A stretch of DNA of 7,486 bases from Spirochaetaceae bacterium (GTDB lineage Bacteria; Spirochaetota; Spirochaetia; DSM-2461). Below are positions 5,211 through 7,486 of the stretch, piece after piece. Each line of letters starts with the position of its first letter. Position 1 is the first letter of the stretch. Under the pieces are notes generated by a model. The model saw only the letters and a list, made by a program, of their open reading frames with translations. It was not told where the DNA came from and searched no databases. The DNA lies in the NCBI GenBank assembly GCA_016342385.1, contig JAEINM010000196.1, forward strand, positions 1 through 7,486. Direction: 5' to 3'. A program made the position numbers and the translations under genes.

Positions 5211-6998
5211 TCATTTATAGCCAAGAAAAATCCGGATCTCTTTTAAAAAGAAATACCCGTATTGTTCCATTTTCCGCTCTCCGACGCCGGAGACCCGCAG
5301 CATGGCTGTTTCATCATCAGGTTTAAGTGAGCTCATCTCCTTCAGCGTTTTATCACTAAAAACGATGTAGGGAGGCAATCCTTTTTCCCTGGCAAGCTCT
5401 GTCCTGATCTCTTTTAATCTGGCAAAGAGATTTTCGTTGTAATCCACTTCGCGAAAGCTCAACTTCTCTTCCTGTTTCGTTTCCTTCTTCATCAGAACGA
5501 CAAAAGGAGACCTTCCATATAGAATCTCGGCACCGCTGCTGTTTATCTTCAGAGAGTTATAATGATCTCTATCCTGAAAAATATGTTTCTGACCGATCAG
5601 CTCATTAATAATGCTGCGCCACCAGCTTTTGCTTTTCTCTTTTCCGACACCCCAGGTTTTTATCTCATTGTGCCCGAATTTACGAATTTTTTCCGTATCG
5701 GCCCCTCTGACAATATCAATTATATGGGCAATTCCAAAAACCTGATTTGTTCTGATAATAGCAGAGAGTATTTTCTGGGCATCCTCAGTGCCATCAACCT
5801 GCTCCGCCTCGCCATTGCAGATATCACAGGATCCGCAGTTACCCTCATGGTCCTCATCAAAATACTCGAGAATCTGCTTCCTGCGGCAGACATTGACCGA
5901 TGCGAGTGACGCCATATTATTGAGATTCCTGCTGGCTCGTTTTTTCTCTTTTTCATCTCTGATTTTATCAATGAAAAAATGGATTTTTGAAATATCGCCT
6001 CCACTGTAAAGAAGTAGACATTCCGATTTCATTCCATCTCTTCCGGCACGGCCGGTTTCCTGATAATAGCCTTCAATACTTTTCGGAAGATCACCGTGAA
6101 TGACATATCGTATATTGGATTTATCGATACCCATGCCGAAGGCAATCGTGGCCACAACGACATCCACTTCATCGCGATTGAAGAGATCCTGGTTTTTTTC
6201 CCGCGTTTTCGTCGGTAACCCCGCATGATAGGGAAGTGCCCGGATCCCCTTTCCCGAGAGGTAGGAAGCCGTTTTTTCCACATCCGCCCGGGAAAGCCTG
6301 TAAACAATTCCCGACTGATTTTTATGCTTGCAGATAAAATCAGAAATCTGTTTGTTGGCACCGTTTTTAGGAACTATTCTGTAATACAGTTCCTGCCTGT
6401 TGAAGGAAGCTCGAACAGTATAGGGATTGTTCAGCTTTAAAAGGCTGATAATATCTTCCTGAACTTTTAAAGTAGCCGTAGCTGTAAAAGCAGCAATAAC
6501 GGCACCGGGAAAATGCTCTCTGATTCTTGAAAGAGAGAGATAATCAGGACGGAAATCATGACCCCATTCAGAAACACAATGAGCCTCATCCACAGCAACA
6601 AAATCAACCTTGAACCGCTTGAGGGTTTCAATAAATTCATCTATGGCAAAACGTTCGGGAGAAATATAGAGGAGTTTCACCTGATTGTTCTCCAGGGCCC
6701 GGTATACGTGACTGGAATCAGCTGCAGATAAAGAACTGTTGAGGCAGTAGGCTTCAATACCCGATTCTCTTGCTCCATCAACCTGGTCCTTCATCAGAGC
6801 CACGAGTGGACTGAGAACAATGGTAATTCCCTCCATATGAAGAGCCGGCAGCTGGTAACAGATCGATTTCCCTCCTCCTGTTGGGAGAGAGGCGAAAACA
6901 TCCCGGCCTTCGAGCAGTTGAGAGATTATCTCTTTCTGATGCGGCCTGAACTTTTTAAATCCGAAAGTCTTCTTTAGGGTTGTATCAATTTTCATCAT
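5211..6998 (-). CDS. recQ: ATP-dependent DNA helicase RecQ
   Basis: This 3'-5' superfamily 2 DNA helicase acts in recombination and in repair of stalled forks. Its 595 residues compare with about 609 in E. coli. All helicase landmarks are present: motif 0 'FGFKKFRPHQ' (12-21), Walker A 'LPTGGGKS' (38-45, Lys44), 'DEAH' (137-140), the aromatic-rich loop 'SEWGHDFRPDY' (143-153), motif III 'FTATAT' (171-176), motif V 'ATIAFGMGIDK' (283-293) and motif VI 'QETGRAGRDG' (313-322) with the arginine finger. The RQC zinc site has Cys371, Cys388, Cys391 and Cys394, followed by a winged-helix region (about 400-500). A C-terminal HRDC domain is visible (about 522-591, 'LRVSGVGERKMEQYG'). The enzyme appears intact. 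Two ATGs stand in tandem (6998 and 6995). Either overlaps the upstream TtcA-like gene (14 or 11 bp), and no clear ribosome binding site is seen, so translational coupling is likely. Confidence 0.97.
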   Translation of the reverse strand: MMKIDTTLKKTFGFKKFRPHQKEIISQLLEGRDVFASLPTGGGKSICYQLPALHMEGITIVLSPLVALMKDQVDGARESGIEAYCLNSSLSAADSSHVYRALENNQVKLLYISPERFAIDEFIETLKRFKVDFVAVDEAHCVSEWGHDFRPDYLSLSRIREHFPGAVIAAFTATATLKVQEDIISLLKLNNPYTVRASFNRQELYYRIVPKNGANKQISDFICKHKNQSGIVYRLSRADVEKTASYLSGKGIRALPYHAGLPTKTREKNQDLFNRDEVDVVVATIAFGMGIDKSNIRYVIHGDLPKSIEGYYQETGRAGRDGMKSECLLLYSGGDISKIHFFIDKIRDEKEKKRASRNLNNMASLASVNVCRRKQILEYFDEDHEGNCGSCDICNGEAEQVDGTEDAQKILSAIIRTNQVFGIAHIIDIVRGADTEKIRKFGHNEIKTWGVGKEKSKSWWRSIINELIGQKHIFQDRDHYNSLKINSSGAEILYGRSPFVVLMKKETKQEEKLSFREVDYNENLFARLKEIRTELAREKGLPPYIVFSDKTLKEMSSLKPDDETAMLRVSGVGERKMEQYGYFFLKEIRIFLGYK

Positions 6999-7486
6999 GA
7001 TTAAACATATATCGCGGAACAGGGTTACTGAGAGCTCTGTAGAGATTGTCTCTGATAGACTCGTCCTCCTGGGCCATATAATCTATGACCTCACGCATAT
7101 CTTTTCTTTTCGATTTCCTGCCATAAGGACAGGTACAGGTCAGATTCCGAATCTCTTTTTTATCGGCAAAAGCAATTATCTCTTTCTCTTTTACAAGAGC
7201 CAGAGGACGGATTACTGTCTGATTATAATTATCATAATTCAATACTGGCAGCATGGTGGAAAGTTCCCCTTTATAGGACATATTCATGAAAAAAGTTTCC
7301 AGAATATCATCCATGTGATGTCCGAGAGCAATCTTGTTGAATCCATTTTCATCAGCAAATTTCATCAACTCCATTCTTCTCTGTGATGAACACCAATAAC
7401 AGTTCATTTTCCTCCCCTGCTTCAATCTTGCCAGAACCGGAACAAAAAGCGATGTATAAGGAACATCCATTTTAGTGAGAAACTCC
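6985..7486 (-). CDS. TtcA-family PP-loop protein, probable tRNA thiolation enzyme (5' partial)
   Basis: This is the C-terminal 166 residues of a PP-loop ATPase; the frame stays open to the right edge ('EFLTKMDVPY' is readable), so the N-terminal SGGKDS ATP-binding motif lies outside the window. TtcA inserts sulfur at cytidine 32 of certain tRNAs using ATP and an iron-sulfur cluster. Visible hallmarks are the Cys pair 'CYWCSSQRR' (CYWC at 7401-7390), 'ALGHHMDDILETFFMNMSYKGE', 'MLPVL' and 'VIRPLALVKEKEIIAFA', all in family order. A further Cys pair 'CTC' (7137-7129) stands where E. coli TtcA, by recall, has 'CNLC' carrying the third cluster ligand. An ATG at 7470 is internal and not the real start. 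The gene overlaps recQ by 14 bp and is first of the three visible operon genes. A different tRNA-sulfur paralogue cannot be excluded. Confidence 0.88.
   Translation of the reverse strand, partial: EFLTKMDVPYTSLFVPVLARLKQGRKMNCYWCSSQRRMELMKFADENGFNKIALGHHMDDILETFFMNMSYKGELSTMLPVLNYDNYNQTVIRPLALVKEKEIIAFADKKEIRNLTCTCPYGRKSKRKDMREVIDYMAQEDESIRDNLYRALSNPVPRYMFNHDEN

Noticed and set aside
5562..6440. Several plus- and minus-strand ORFs of 71-115 residues inside recQ
   Set aside because: All are shadows of the intact RecQ reading frame.
6997..7386. Plus-strand 129-residue ORF opposite the TtcA-like gene
   Set aside because: It is antisense to the conserved GHHMDDILETFF and CYWC region and shows no domain.

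Overview
This window looks like an ordinary chromosomal stretch of a bacterium with a Gram-negative-type envelope. It carries a lipoprotein with a lipobox, a signal-peptide membrane protein, and a class II aldolase of the Escherichia coli FbaA type. The base composition leans towards AT. The 'LPGMGQYMNGD' motif in the small membrane protein recalls proteins I associate with spirochaetes, so a free-living spirochaete is my best guess. That is an inference of moderate to low confidence, because no rRNA or other phylogenetic marker is present.

Layout from left to right: (1) the N-terminal 259 residues of an ABC exporter half-transporter on the minus strand, running off the left edge; (2) a 220-bp divergent intergenic region that carries the structured leader of fbaA; (3) fbaA on the plus strand, followed by a clear intrinsic terminator; (4) a plus-strand gene for a small exported or membrane protein of unknown function, with its own putative promoter and an upstream direct repeat; (5) a convergent minus-strand PfkB-family sugar kinase, probably fructokinase, starting at TTG; (6) a divergent plus-strand YcxB-like membrane protein; (7) a compact minus-strand operon, read right to left: a TtcA-family PP-loop protein (truncated by the window edge), recQ, then a lipoprotein of unknown function. 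TtcA-like and recQ overlap by 14 bp. recQ and the lipoprotein gene are 23 bp apart. The lipoprotein and YcxB-like genes overlap tail to tail by 7 bp, and a perfect 11-bp-stem hairpin lies just beyond the lipoprotein stop.

The two sugar genes fit central glycolysis: fructokinase would make fructose 6-phosphate and FbaA cleaves fructose 1,6-bisphosphate. They are separately transcribed and are not an operon. The right-hand operon mixes tRNA modification, DNA repair and an envelope lipoprotein, with no obvious single pathway. I see no RNA gene, CRISPR array, insertion sequence, phage or defence island, and nothing I would call a new system. The items most worth a second look are the fbaA leader, the unknown membrane protein, the lipoprotein attached to the recQ operon, and the hairpin in the convergent overlap.
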